NCBI RefSeq assembly: GCF_002727065.1
Contig: NZ_PDVP01000002.1
Span: 434,001-498,000 of the forward strand
DNA: 64,000 bases
Origin: Zhengella mangrovi
GTDB taxonomy: Bacteria > Pseudomonadota > Alphaproteobacteria > Rhizobiales > Rhizobiaceae
Direction: 5' to 3'
The translations under genes were made by a program, and so were the position numbers. How positions within the stretch are numbered: the first letter of the stretch is position 1; the number at the start of each line of letters is the position of its first letter. Below the pieces are notes generated by a model, which was given only the letters and a program-made list of their open reading frames with translations, ran no database searches and was not told the DNA's origin. This document shows positions 24,172-33,455 of this stretch, in pieces.

Positions 24172-24981
24172 ATGCAAACACCCAGCGGAAACACAGCGAC
24201 CTTTGCCGATCGCTACCAGTCTGTCCTCGTTCCCGTCATTTTCGAACCCTGGGCCAATGAAATGATCCGCAGGGCCCGGCCCTTGCCCGGCGAGCATATC
24301 CTCGATCTTGCCTGCGGAACCGGTGTCGTGACGCGGCTCGTTGCCCGGTCCGTCGCGTCTCCCGGTCGGCTCACCGGGGCCGATCACAGCGCAGAGATGC
24401 TGGATGTGGCGCGGGGCCTCGCGCGCGAATCCGGCCTTGATGCCGAGTGGGTCCAGGCGGATGCGGCAAGCCTGCCTTTCGATAGCGATTGCTTCGACCT
24501 GGCCTTCTGCCAGCAGGCGCTACAGTTTTTTCCGGACCGCCCCATGGCCCTGCGCGAGCTGCATCGGGTTCTCAGGCCGGGTGGCCGTGTCGCCTGCTGC
24601 GTGCAGCGGGGACTCGACGACAATCCCATGCTGCGGGCGCAAGCCAACGCGCTTGAAAACCACGTCGGCGCAAGCGCAGGTGCGGCCGTGCGTGCCATTT
24701 GCGGCCTGCCGGACGGCGAGATGATCCGCGCGCTCTTCGAGGAGGCCGGATTTGAGGACATCGACATCGAGCCTGTCACGCTGACCCTCCACCATCCGGA
24801 TGCGCGAGCATTCGCTGCCGGCGCGATGGGAGGAATGCATACCGGCGACAAGCTTTCCGGCCTGGCGGATGACCGCGTCGAACGCGCCATCGAGGCGTTT
24901 CTCGCCGGGCTTGGCGATTGCCTCAACGGCGGAGCCATGACGTTTCCGCACGCCTCCAACGTCATCCAGGCGCGCGCGTAG
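24172..24981 (+). CDS. class I SAM-dependent methyltransferase
   Basis: The product has 269 residues. HILDLACGTGVVTRL (about residues 42-56) is motif I, DHSAEMLDVA motif II and DLAFCQQALQFFPD motif IV of the UbiE/Methyltransf_11 family. A GGGGAGG site lies shortly before the ATG. The substrate is unknown. It stands alone between purN and a convergent operon, with 171 bases of featureless spacer before it. Confidence 0.82.
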   Translation: MQTPSGNTATFADRYQSVLVPVIFEPWANEMIRRARPLPGEHILDLACGTGVVTRLVARSVASPGRLTGADHSAEMLDVARGLARESGLDAEWVQADAASLPFDSDCFDLAFCQQALQFFPDRPMALRELHRVLRPGGRVACCVQRGLDDNPMLRAQANALENHVGASAGAAVRAICGLPDGEMIRALFEEAGFEDIDIEPVTLTLHHPDARAFAAGAMGGMHTGDKLSGLADDRVERAIEAFLAGLGDCLNGGAMTFPHASNVIQARA

Positions 24982-25040
24982 CTGCGTGACAGACGGCCAT
25001 CCCCGGGGCCAGGCGCAAACTCGTTCGTTTCCGAACCGGT

Positions 25041-25697
25041 TCAGGGATAGGCCGGGGCACCCCGGACCCAGGCGAGCGACAGTTTCATGCCGTCCGGCAG
25101 GACGACGGTCCCGGCCTCGCCGGGCGCGAGGGACAGGCCCAGGAACCGGGCGAAGGCCTGGAAATCCGCCAGCCACGCGTTGTTCGCGGAGAACGACTGG
25201 ACGACTATGCAGGCATGGGGAGCAGCGAAGCGCCGGGCTTCGATGACCGCCGCAGCCGTACGGTGGAACAACTGGTAGCGCAGGGATGGATCGGGTTCGG
25301 CGTCCGCTCCCAGCAGGGCTCGGAGACCGGCCAGGCGTTCCGCGCGGTTCGATCCGCCTTCCGCCAGCCATTCCCCGACGGTCGGGCCAAAGGGTTCGCT
25401 GACCTTGGCCTCGACCGCCATGGCGACGCTTTCATTCCCGTTGCGCAGCAGGGCAAATACATCGCACTGGCTCGCCCGCCCGGCTCCGGGCAGGCGAACG
25501 GTGTGTTCCGGAATGGCCAGCAGCAGTTCCACACCGGGTTCGAACAGGCCGGCGATTTCCGGGGGCAGTCCGCGCGCGGCCTCCCATGAGCGGGCGACGG
25601 CCATCGCGGAATAGCCTTCACGCCAGTGCCGTTGGGGATCCGCCAGCAGGGCCTGCCAGCTTTCCAGGCCCCGCGACGGAACGAGTATCCGCGTCAT
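25041..25697 (-). CDS. PD-(D/E)XK nuclease-like protein, unknown function
   Basis: The product has 218 residues. Around residues 78-104 a beta-strand pair reads SQCDVFALLRNG and VAMAVEAKVSEPFG, with Asp and Glu-Ala-Lys in the PD-(D/E)XK spacing. The remainder is helical, with a Trp/Arg-rich start (WQALLADPQRHWREGY). I recognise no named family with certainty. Its start overlaps the molybdopterin oxidoreductase stop by four bases, so it is the second gene of that operon. Nuclease activity is inferred only. Confidence 0.7.
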   Translation of the reverse strand: MTRILVPSRGLESWQALLADPQRHWREGYSAMAVARSWEAARGLPPEIAGLFEPGVELLLAIPEHTVRLPGAGRASQCDVFALLRNGNESVAMAVEAKVSEPFGPTVGEWLAEGGSNRAERLAGLRALLGADAEPDPSLRYQLFHRTAAAVIEARRFAAPHACIVVQSFSANNAWLADFQAFARFLGLSLAPGEAGTVVLPDGMKLSLAWVRGAPAYP

Positions 25698-27829
25698 TGC
25701 CGGGGTTCCGGCCCGGCTTGCGTGTCGAGTCCGCGCACCCAGACCTTGGTGTCGTGGAAGGCGGCACCGCCGTAGGGGGCGACGGAGTCCGCACCGGTGA
25801 GCACGTTGATGCCCTCGCCGCGCTCATGGGCGGAATTCGGCCAGATGCCCTCGGCGATCACCACGCCGCGCCTGACCCCATCGGAGAGAACGGCGTGGAG
25901 CACCACCTCGCCGCGCGCATTGCCGATCTCGACGCGGGCGCCCTCGCCCACGCCCAGGTCGGCCGCGTCGTCGGGATGGATCATCAGCCCCGGCCGCCCC
26001 TCGCGCTGGCTGGAGCCCGGCGTCTCGGTGAAGCTGGAGTTGAGGAACTGGCGCGCCGGCGACGTGGCCAGGCGGAAGGGATGATCCGCGTCGGCCTGTT
26101 CGACGACCGGGAGATAGTCCGGCAGCGACGGCAAGCGGTCGTGGGGGCCGAGCAGACCGACGGACTTCGGCGGCTTGTTCGGAGCGACGGTCCCGGTCCA
26201 GTCCGGCCGGAAGCGGAACTTGCCGCCGGGAAAGGCAAAGCCCTGCAGGAAGTGGCTCTCCTCGAAGGAGGGCTGCATGTCCGCCCAGCGCCGCTCACAC
26301 AGGTCCTCGTAGGTGCCGAGGCCGCGCTTTTCCAGCATGGCCGTCATCAGTTCGCGCTCGGTGCGGCCAAAGCCCGGCCGGTCGGCGACGCCCAGGCGCC
26401 TGGCCAGTTCGTTGATGACGAAATGGTTGGAGCGCGGGCCGTCCGGCGGGTCGACGAGTTTCGGCCCCGGCACGATGTGCTGGTTGCCGCCGCCGCGATA
26501 GATGTCGTCATGTTCCATGAACATGGTGGCCGGCAGCACGACGTCGGCGAGTTTCGCCGTGTCTGTCATGAACTGCTCATGCACGCAGACGAAAAGATCG
26601 TCCCGCTTCAACCCGGCGATCACCTTGCGCTGCTCGGGCGCCACGTTGGCCGGGTTGGTGTTCTGGACGAACAGGGCCGTGACCGGCGGTCCGCCGTTCA
26701 GGCTGTCGGCCTCGCCGGTCAGCACACGGCCGATCTTCGACTGGTCGAGGTGGCGGATCTTCGGATCCATCAGTTTCGTGCCACGGATCTCTCCGGTGTC
26801 GAGGCGGAAAATATCCGAGTTGGAGTGGAAGGCGCCGCCGCCCTCGTGCCGCCAGCTTCCCAGCACAGTGGCCAGCGAGGCGGCGGCATGCATCGACACG
26901 GCGCCGTTGCGTGAACGGGTAAAGCCGTAGCCGAGGCGGAAGAAGCTGCGTTTCGTGGTGCCGACCAGCCGGGCGAAAGCCTCGATCTCGTCCACCGAAA
27001 GCCCGGTGATGGCGGCAGCCCATTGGGGCGTCCGGCTTTCAAGATGTGATTCAAGGCCGGCCGGATCGTCGCTGAATTCGTTGAGGAAATCGCGATCGGC
27101 GTAGCCATCGCGGAAAGCCACGTGCATGGCGGCGCAGGCGAGCGCCGCATCGCTTCCCGGCTTCAGCACGAGCCCCATGTCGGCCTGCTTCATCGTCGGC
27201 GTGTCGTAGACGTCGATGACGACGATCTTGGCGCCGCGCTCCTTGCGGGCCTTCACGGCGTGGGTCATCACGTTGACCTGGGTGGACACGGCATTGGTGC
27301 CCCAGATGACGACGCAATCGGACCTGGCCATTTCCCGCGGGTCGGGGCCGCGCAGGGCGCCGGTGCCGGCGACGAAACCGGTCCAGGCGGGATTGGTGCA
27401 GATGGAATCGAACTGGCCGGACCATTTCATCGCGTGGCGCAGGCGATGGATGCCGTCGCGCTGCACCAGGCCCATGGTCCCGGCATAGAAATAGGGCCAG
27501 ACCGCCTCGGAGCCGTCGCGCCGCGTCACCTCGGCCAGCCGTTCCGCGACGAGGTCGAGCGCGGCCTCCCAGCTTGCCTCCTTCCAGCCGCCGCCGCCCT
27601 TGGCACCGGTGCGCACCAGCGGTGTCAGCAGGCGGTCGGGGTGGTGAATGCGCTCGGCGTAGCGGGCAACCTTGGCGCAGATGACGCCGGCGGTATAGCT
27701 GTTATCTTTGGCGCCATGGACGCGGCCGATGCGGCCGTCGGCGCCGATCTCGACGTCGAGGGCGCAGGTCGAGGGACAATCGTGCGGGCAGGCCGAATGG
27801 CCGATGCGGATGGGGGCGTGCTTGTTCAT
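25694..27829 (-). CDS. molybdopterin-dependent oxidoreductase
   Basis: The product has 711 residues. The N-terminal [4Fe-4S] motif is C14-x3-C18-x3-C22-x28-C51, followed by VIWGTNAVSTQ, GLTVDEIEAF-type helical parts and a C-terminal molydopterin dinucleotide-binding domain (LMIHPDDAADLGVGEGARVEI). The family oxidises or reduces formate, sulfur or small organic compounds; the substrate cannot be told from sequence. No Tat signal or partner subunit is seen, so it is probably cytoplasmic. moaD and moaE for the cofactor lie 9 kb away. Confidence 0.88.
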   Translation of the reverse strand: MNKHAPIRIGHSACPHDCPSTCALDVEIGADGRIGRVHGAKDNSYTAGVICAKVARYAERIHHPDRLLTPLVRTGAKGGGGWKEASWEAALDLVAERLAEVTRRDGSEAVWPYFYAGTMGLVQRDGIHRLRHAMKWSGQFDSICTNPAWTGFVAGTGALRGPDPREMARSDCVVIWGTNAVSTQVNVMTHAVKARKERGAKIVVIDVYDTPTMKQADMGLVLKPGSDAALACAAMHVAFRDGYADRDFLNEFSDDPAGLESHLESRTPQWAAAITGLSVDEIEAFARLVGTTKRSFFRLGYGFTRSRNGAVSMHAAASLATVLGSWRHEGGGAFHSNSDIFRLDTGEIRGTKLMDPKIRHLDQSKIGRVLTGEADSLNGGPPVTALFVQNTNPANVAPEQRKVIAGLKRDDLFVCVHEQFMTDTAKLADVVLPATMFMEHDDIYRGGGNQHIVPGPKLVDPPDGPRSNHFVINELARRLGVADRPGFGRTERELMTAMLEKRGLGTYEDLCERRWADMQPSFEESHFLQGFAFPGGKFRFRPDWTGTVAPNKPPKSVGLLGPHDRLPSLPDYLPVVEQADADHPFRLATSPARQFLNSSFTETPGSSQREGRPGLMIHPDDAADLGVGEGARVEIGNARGEVVLHAVLSDGVRRGVVIAEGIWPNSAHERGEGINVLTGADSVAPYGGAAFHDTKVWVRGLDTQAGPEPRQ

Positions 27830-27922
27830 GCCGCCACCCTAGCCGAAAGCGGCCTGGCAGTGTAGGCGAGGATGCATGAAAAGCGGTGATGGATGCATCA
27901 CCAGAACGGGTTCGAAGCGGCC

Positions 27923-28777
27923 ATGAACTACCGTCACATCTACCACGCGGGCAATTTCGCCGACGTGCTCAAGCACGCGGTGCTGGCGCGGATCGTCGAA
28001 TACCTGAAGGGCAAGGACAAGGCGTTCCGGGTCATCGACACGCACGCGGGCACCGGGCTCTACGACCTTGCCAGCGAGGAGGCGCAGAAGACCGGCGAAT
28101 GGCAGGGCGGGATCGGGCGCATCCTCGACGCCGACCTGCCGGCCGACGCAAAAGACCTGCTGGAGCCGCTGCTCGCGGCGGTCCGCGCGGTGAACCCGGA
28201 CGGCGGGATCCGCCGCTACCCCGGCTCGCCGCTCCTTGTCCGCTCGCTGCTGCGCAAGCAGGACCGGCTGACGGCCATCGAACTGCACCCGCGCGATGCC
28301 GAGGCGTTGCGGGCCCGCTTCGCCGGCGACTACCAGGTGCGGGTGATCGAACTCGACGGCTGGCTGGCACCGGGCGCCCAGTTGCCGCCCAAAGAAAAGC
28401 GCGGCCTGGTGCTCATCGACCCGCCCTTCGAGAAGGAAGGCGAGTTTTCCCGGCTTGCCGACGCGCTGGTCACGGGACACCGGCGATGGCCGGGCGGCAC
28501 GTTTGCGCTGTGGTACCCGGTCAAGGACCGCAAGGCGGTGGCCGCCTTCCGGGCCGCCCTGAAAGCCACCGGCATCCCGAAAATCCTCGATATCACGCTG
28601 GCCATCCGCCCGCCCTCGCCCGACCAGCGGCTGGACGGCACCGGCATGATCGTCGTCAACCCGCCCTATACGCTGGAGCGCGAGATGGCGGTCCTGCTGC
28701 CGGTGATCGGTGCCCGGATGGCGGAAGACGGCGTCGCGCGGACCGGGATCGAGGTGCTTGCCGGCGAGACCGCCTGA
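27923..28777 (+). CDS. rlmJ: 23S rRNA (adenine-N6)-methyltransferase RlmJ
   Basis: The product has 284 residues from MNYRHIYHAGNFADVLKHA, the family's usual start. The methyltransferase motif VLIDPPFEKEGEF near residue 165 carries the DPPF catalytic tetrapeptide, and VIDTHAGTGLYDL is motif I. RlmJ methylates A2030 of 23S rRNA. It diverges from the molybdopterin oxidoreductase gene. Confidence 0.92.
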   Translation: MNYRHIYHAGNFADVLKHAVLARIVEYLKGKDKAFRVIDTHAGTGLYDLASEEAQKTGEWQGGIGRILDADLPADAKDLLEPLLAAVRAVNPDGGIRRYPGSPLLVRSLLRKQDRLTAIELHPRDAEALRARFAGDYQVRVIELDGWLAPGAQLPPKEKRGLVLIDPPFEKEGEFSRLADALVTGHRRWPGGTFALWYPVKDRKAVAAFRAALKATGIPKILDITLAIRPPSPDQRLDGTGMIVVNPPYTLEREMAVLLPVIGARMAEDGVARTGIEVLAGETA

Positions 28778-28894
28778 GCGGCTTGCGTGCGGCAACGGGA
28801 AAGGCCGTCCTGCGCAACTGCAGCTTGACCCGCCCGGCGCAGGATTCCAAACTATTGGCGACTCCAGCGGATTCTTCATTTCAAGAGGCACCTC

Positions 28895-29323
28895 ATGCTC
28901 CGGACGGCCAAGAAGCTCCTCAGCGCGGCACTGCTTGCCGCCGCATTCGCCGCTCCGGCCGCGGCCTTCGACCAGGTCGGCCACGATGCCCGCTGCGACG
29001 ATGCCCGGGTGCTGGACGTGATCTCGGCCAAGTTCGCCTACCAGGTGCGCCACGTGCCGCACCTGCCCGACGTCGACATCGTGTCGTTCGACCGGGTGCA
29101 CCAGCGGCGCCACGTGCAGGCCTCGAAACGCAACGCGACGGTGATCTCGCGGCGGTACTGCAAGGCCCGCGCCCACCTGTCGGACGGGCGGCACCGCTCG
29201 GTCTGGTACATGATCGAGGATGGCATGGGGTTCGCAGGCGCCTTCGGTGACGGCGTCCAGTTCTGCGTGGCCGGGTTCGACCGCTGGAAGGTCTACAACG
29301 CCTGGTGCCGGGTGGTCCGCTGA
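28895..29323 (+). CDS. secreted Cys-rich protein of unknown function
   Basis: The product has 142 residues with a signal peptide (LLSAALLAAAFAAPAAA, cut near residue 25), preceded by AAGAGG ahead of the ATG. The mature part has four Cys and a conserved-looking YQVRHVPHLPDVDIVSFDRVHQRR segment; similar proteins occur in Hyphomicrobiales with no known role. It is followed within ten bases by the RNase T2 gene. Confidence 0.75.
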   Translation: MLRTAKKLLSAALLAAAFAAPAAAFDQVGHDARCDDARVLDVISAKFAYQVRHVPHLPDVDIVSFDRVHQRRHVQASKRNATVISRRYCKARAHLSDGRHRSVWYMIEDGMGFAGAFGDGVQFCVAGFDRWKVYNAWCRVVR

Positions 29324-29331
29324 TACCGGCC

Positions 29332-30051
29332 ATGCGCCCGCTTCTCTCCACCCTTGCCCTGCTGCTGGCGGCCGGCCTCGCTGCCGGCTGCGAGGACAGC
29401 GGATCGTCGTCGGTCGACCCGGTGCAAACGGACGCGAACCTTCGCTCGACCCGCGACCGGTCAGCGGACGGCGCCGCGGCCGGCGACTTCGATTTCTACG
29501 TCCTGGCGCTGTCCTGGTCGCCGTCCTACTGCAAGGCGCAGGGAGACAGGGCCGACCGGCGCCAATGCGGCCGCAACGGGCCGGCCGGCTTCGTGGTGCA
29601 CGGCCTCTGGCCGCAGAAAGAGCGGGGATATCCGGCCGATTGCCGTTCGTCGGAACCCGACTGGGTGCCGCGCGACGTGCTCTCCTCGGTCCGCGACCTG
29701 TTCCCGACCGACGGCCTGGCCGCCCATGAATGGCGCAAGCACGGCACCTGCAGCGGGCTGACGCAGCGCGGCTATTTCGACCTCACCCGCAAGGCCCGCG
29801 AGCGGGTGCGCGTTCCGCCGGGGCTCGGCGGCGGCAGCACCAGCCCGAAGGAAGTGGAGAACGCCTTCATCCGCAGCAATCGCGGCCTGGATGCCGACGA
29901 GATCGCGGTGGATTGCGACGGCCAGTTCATCCGCGAAGTGCGGATCTGCCTCTCGACGTCGCTCGATTTCGTCGCCTGCCCGCAGGTGGACCGATCCGGC
30001 TGCCGTGCGCCCCGGCGGCTGATGCCGCAAAAGCAAAGCGGCCGAAACTGA
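29332..30051 (+). CDS. RNase T2 family lipoprotein
   Basis: The product has 239 residues from MRPLLST. A lipobox AAGC puts lipidated Cys at residue 20. The two T2 signature blocks are present: GFVVHGLWPQ with His90, and AHEWRKHGTC with Glu133 and His137. It cleaves single-stranded RNA, probably in the periplasm attached to a membrane. Cys pairs suggest the disulfides usual for T2 enzymes. It is followed by a GST gene. Confidence 0.9.
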   Translation: MRPLLSTLALLLAAGLAAGCEDSGSSSVDPVQTDANLRSTRDRSADGAAAGDFDFYVLALSWSPSYCKAQGDRADRRQCGRNGPAGFVVHGLWPQKERGYPADCRSSEPDWVPRDVLSSVRDLFPTDGLAAHEWRKHGTCSGLTQRGYFDLTRKARERVRVPPGLGGGSTSPKEVENAFIRSNRGLDADEIAVDCDGQFIREVRICLSTSLDFVACPQVDRSGCRAPRRLMPQKQSGRN

Positions 30052-30086
30052 CAACAACGCCACCCAATCCATACGAGGGACCAAGC

Positions 30087-30686
30087 ATGCCGAAACTGCT
30101 CTATTCCGGGGCATCGCCCTATTCCGCCAAGGTCCGCATGGCGGCCGCGCTTGCCGGCTACGACCTCGAGGCGGTCAGCGTCGACACGAATGCCGAGCCC
30201 GAGGTGCTGATCGGCAACAACCCGCTCGGCAAGATCCCGGTGCTGCTGACCGATGACGGACGGGCGGTCTACGACAGCGCGGTCATCCTGCAGTTCATCA
30301 ACCGCGAGCGGCGCAACAGCGTCTTCCCGACCAATGCCGCCAAGCGGACGGACGCGGAAGTGACCGAAGCACTGGCCGACGGGCTGATGGACGCGCTGCT
30401 CGCCCATGTCTACGAGCGCCGCTTCCGGCCGGAGGACCTGGTGCACCAGCCGTGGCTCGACAAGCAGTGGAGCAAGGCGACGCGGGCGCTGGACCATTTC
30501 AACGACAACCTGCCCCGGCTGACGGGCAAGCTGAACGGCGGACACCTGGCGCTGCGCGCCGCGCTCGGCTACGCGAGCCTGCGTTTCGAGGGGAAATGGG
30601 AACGGGGCCGCAGCAAGCTGGTGCGCTGGGCGAAGAAATTCGACGAGAAGCACCCGGACATCGCCGCCCTGCTGCCGAAGGGCTGA
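30087..30686 (+). CDS. glutathione S-transferase family protein
   Basis: The product has 199 residues from MPKLLYSGASPYSAKV, with CGAGGGA before the ATG. The N-terminal thioredoxin fold carries NNPLGKIPVLLTDDG and AVYDSAVILQFI, typical GST glutathione-binding elements. The C-terminal part is all helical. The substrate is not known. A strong terminator follows at 30714. Confidence 0.87.
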   Translation: MPKLLYSGASPYSAKVRMAAALAGYDLEAVSVDTNAEPEVLIGNNPLGKIPVLLTDDGRAVYDSAVILQFINRERRNSVFPTNAAKRTDAEVTEALADGLMDALLAHVYERRFRPEDLVHQPWLDKQWSKATRALDHFNDNLPRLTGKLNGGHLALRAALGYASLRFEGKWERGRSKLVRWAKKFDEKHPDIAALLPKG

Positions 30687-30713
30687 GCGGACCCGGCTCT
30701 CCAGACACGAAAA

Positions 30714-30742
30714 AGGCCGGGACGCGCCATGCGTCCCGGCCT
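30714..30742. terminator. bidirectional intrinsic terminator
   Basis: Arms AGGCCGGGACGC (30714-30725) and GCGTCCCGGCCT (30731-30742) enclose a five-base loop and are flanked by A and T runs. It ends the GST gene on the plus strand and the outer-membrane protein gene on the minus strand. Confidence 0.88.
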
Positions 30743-30768
30743 GTTTCAATCCGTGTCTCTCGACCGGA

Positions 30769-31437
30769 TCAGAACTTCATGCCGATACCGACGATGAAGC
30801 GGTTCTCGTTGACATCAACGCTGTTGGTGCCCGAACCGGTCGTGAAGTTCTTGCTGCCGTAGTCGATGTAGCGATACTCGGTGCGGGCGAACATGTTGTC
30901 CGTCAGCTTCACGTCGACGCCGGCGCCGGCCGTCCAGCCGATGCCCGTCTTGGTATCGAGCACGCCGCCTTCGGCCGCGCGCAGCTTGCCGACGACGAGA
31001 CCGCCGGTGCCGTAGAGCAGCGTGCGGTCGCCGAGCGCAACACCGGCGCGGGCACGCAGCGAGCCATCGACGCTGGTCTCGAGGCCACGACCGGCATTGT
31101 TGCCGTCGATGCCGCCGCCGCTGATATCGGCTTCAAGACCGTAGACCATGTTGCCCTGCTGGAAGTTGTATCCGGCAAAGGCGCCGCCGTTGAAACCGTC
31201 GATCACGTGACGGTTGGCGAAGGGCTGCGAATGATGGGCAAGGCCACTGGTGAAGGAGCCGGTGATACCGGCGTAGGCACCATCCCAACCAACCGGGGGC
31301 TCTTCCATGGGAGCGGCCGGCGGCGCGGGCGGGGCTTCGGTGATGACATCGGCCGCGAGCGCGGGAGTCGCCGCAGCACCGATAAACAGGCCAGCGGCCA
31401 GGATGGCAATGCGTGCGGTGGAATTCGTGTAGGTCAT
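30769..31437 (-). CDS. Omp25/Omp31-like outer membrane beta-barrel protein
   Basis: The product has 222 residues. The signal peptide ends near ATPALA; the start MTYTNST at 31437 has AGGAG nine bases upstream, while the ATG at 31443 is too close to it. The barrel region has GWDGAYAGITGSF, alternating strands such as TLLYGTGGLVVGKL and a C-terminal ...ENRFIVGIGMKF ending in Phe, as outer-membrane barrels do. These are abundant porin-like proteins in Brucella and relatives. Confidence 0.9.
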   Translation of the reverse strand: MTYTNSTARIAILAAGLFIGAAATPALAADVITEAPPAPPAAPMEEPPVGWDGAYAGITGSFTSGLAHHSQPFANRHVIDGFNGGAFAGYNFQQGNMVYGLEADISGGGIDGNNAGRGLETSVDGSLRARAGVALGDRTLLYGTGGLVVGKLRAAEGGVLDTKTGIGWTAGAGVDVKLTDNMFARTEYRYIDYGSKNFTTGSGTNSVDVNENRFIVGIGMKF

Positions 31438-31673
31438 TTTCATTTTCTCCTTTGCCGCCGTGACAACGCAACGCTGGCGGCCGTGTTCCAGCACCCACCA
31501 CGGAATTTCCTGCACGCAAGGAAAGAAGCGCTCGAATTCCGCGGCGCGAACAGCCGCAATCTCGGCCCGGAATTTGACGGAACAACATCGGGAAAAAGGA
31601 GATTTCCCGTCTGCAATGCGGCAAAAAAAGGATGTGTCCCCGGGGCCACAGGCAGACAAATCGAGGGCCGGGG

Positions 31674-31702
31674 TTGGAGCCCCCAGCCCCGACGCCTATA
31701 TA
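31674..31702 (+). promoter_or_regulatory. promoter of the antiporter operon
   Basis: A -35 TTGGAG (31674-31679) and a -10 TATATA (31697-31702) are spaced by 17 bases, 34 bases before the antiporter ATG. The 298-base divergent region from 31438 holds nothing else I can name. Confidence 0.5.
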
Positions 31703-31735
31703 GGCCGGGCAAGACGCCCTTCCGACGGATGCTTC

Positions 31736-32680
31736 ATGATTCTCAGCTTTTTCATTCTTGCAGCAGGCCTCATCCTGCTGGTGTTCGCCGGTGACTATCT
31801 CGTGCGGGGTGCCGTCGGCTTGGCTGAGAATCTCGGCATTTCCCCGCTTGTCATCGGGCTGACCGTCGTCGCCTTCGGCACCTCGGCGCCGGAACTGTTC
31901 ATCTCCACGCAGGCGGCGCTCGGCGGCTCGCCCGGCATTGCCATCGGCAATGTCGTCGGTTCGAACATCGCCAACGTGCTGCTCGTCGTGGGCATTCCCG
32001 CCCTGATCGCGCCGCTGGCCGCCACCGAACCCGGCCTGCGGCGCAACATGACGGCGATGCTGGCCGCGACCGCTGTCTTCCTCTTCATGCTGGCGAACGG
32101 CGTGGTCGGACGGCTGGAGGGCGCGATCCTGTTCGCCTTCCTGATCGCGTACATCGGCTGGCAGATCCACATGGCACGCGCGCGCCACGAGGCACCGGAA
32201 GATTACCACGAGGAGATCGGCGAGGCGCCGCATGACAAGTACCGCATCGGCCTGTCGATCCTCGGCGGCCTGATCGGCCTTCCGATCGGCGCGCAGCTCA
32301 CGGTCATGGGCGCGAGCGACATCGCCAGCGCCTTCGGCGTTTCCGACGAGGCGATCGGCCTGACGGTCGTGGCCGTCGGCACGTCGCTGCCGGAGCTGGC
32401 GACCACGCTGACGGCGACGCTGCGCCGCTCCTCGGCGGTCGCCATCGGCAATGTCGTCGGCTCCAACCTGTTCAACATCCTCTGCATCATGGGCATCACC
32501 GCCATGATCGTGCCGGTGGACGTGCCGCAGCGAATCATCGCCGTCGACGGCTGGGTGATGGCGGGCACGACGGTCATCCTGGCGACGCTTGCCTTCGCCC
32601 GCCTGCACGCCGGCAAGGCCATAGGCGCGGCGATGGTCCTGGCCTATGCTGCCTATACATGGTCCATCTTCGTGAAATGA
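31736..32680 (+). CDS. calcium/sodium antiporter, YrbG-like
   Basis: The product has 314 residues in ten hydrophobic helices. The two inverted Na_Ca_ex repeats are clear: VVAFGTSAPELFIS with GNVVGSNIANVLLV, and VVAVGTSLPELATT with GNVVGSNLFNILCI. The conserved Glu in PEL and the SN pairs bind the cations. It is the first gene of an in-line set with the SDR and uvrC. Confidence 0.92.
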   Translation: MILSFFILAAGLILLVFAGDYLVRGAVGLAENLGISPLVIGLTVVAFGTSAPELFISTQAALGGSPGIAIGNVVGSNIANVLLVVGIPALIAPLAATEPGLRRNMTAMLAATAVFLFMLANGVVGRLEGAILFAFLIAYIGWQIHMARARHEAPEDYHEEIGEAPHDKYRIGLSILGGLIGLPIGAQLTVMGASDIASAFGVSDEAIGLTVVAVGTSLPELATTLTATLRRSSAVAIGNVVGSNLFNILCIMGITAMIVPVDVPQRIIAVDGWVMAGTTVILATLAFARLHAGKAIGAAMVLAYAAYTWSIFVK

Positions 32681-32681
32681 A

Positions 32682-33455
32682 ATGACGCAGGACAGGCAGG
32701 AAAACGGAACGGCCCTGGTCACGGGCGGTGCGAAACGCATCGGCGCGGCGATCGCGCGCGACCTGGCGGCGCATGGCTTCGCCGTGGCGGTTCACTACAA
32801 CAGGTCTCCCGACGCCGCCGAGGCGCTGGTCGCCTCCATCCGTGCCGATGGCGGCACCGCGCAGGCCGTGGGCGCCGATCTCGCGGATGCGGCGGCCACG
32901 ACCGGGCTGATCGATGCGGCCGCCGCGGCGCTCGGCCCGGTCACGCTGCTGGTCAACAACGCCTCGGTCTTCGAGGACGACTGCGTCACCGATTTCGACC
33001 TGGAGCAGTTCGAGCGGCATTTCGCGGTTCACCTGAAGGCGCCGTCGCTGCTCGCCCGCGCCATGGCCGGCCAGCTTCCCGCGACTGCCAGCGGGCTGAT
33101 CGTCAACATGATCGACCAGCGGGTTCTTTCGCTGACGCCGCGCTTCTATTCCTACACGCTGTCGAAATCGGCGCTGTGGACGGCGACGCGCACCATGGCG
33201 CAGGCGCTGGCGCCGCGCATCCGCGTCAATGCCATCGGCCCGGGGCCGACCCTGCCCAACGAGCGGCAGACCCAGGCCGATTTCGACCGGCAGGTGGAAG
33301 GGCTGATTCTGCAGCGGGGACCAGGGCTGGAGGAATTCGGCGCCACGGTGCGCTGGATGTGGCAGACGCCCTCGTTCACCGGCCAGATCGTGGCGCTCGA
33401 CGGCGGACAGCACCTGGCCTGGGAGACGCCCGACGTGGCGGGAATCGAGGAATGA
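32682..33455 (+). CDS. SDR family oxidoreductase (pteridine reductase-like)
   Basis: The product has 257 residues. [15 protein letters not shown] is the NAD(P)-binding motif near residue 12, NNAS occurs at about 90, and YTLSKSAL provides the YxxxK catalytic pair. The active Tyr-Lys spacing is normal. It follows the antiporter by one base and overlaps uvrC by four bases (ATGA), so it is likely co-transcribed. The substrate is not known. Confidence 0.85.
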   Translation: MTQDRQENGTALVTGGAKRIGAAIARDLAAHGFAVAVHYNRSPDAAEALVASIRADGGTAQAVGADLADAAATTGLIDAAAAALGPVTLLVNNASVFEDDCVTDFDLEQFERHFAVHLKAPSLLARAMAGQLPATASGLIVNMIDQRVLSLTPRFYSYTLSKSALWTATRTMAQALAPRIRVNAIGPGPTLPNERQTQADFDRQVEGLILQRGPGLEEFGATVRWMWQTPSFTGQIVALDGGQHLAWETPDVAGIEE

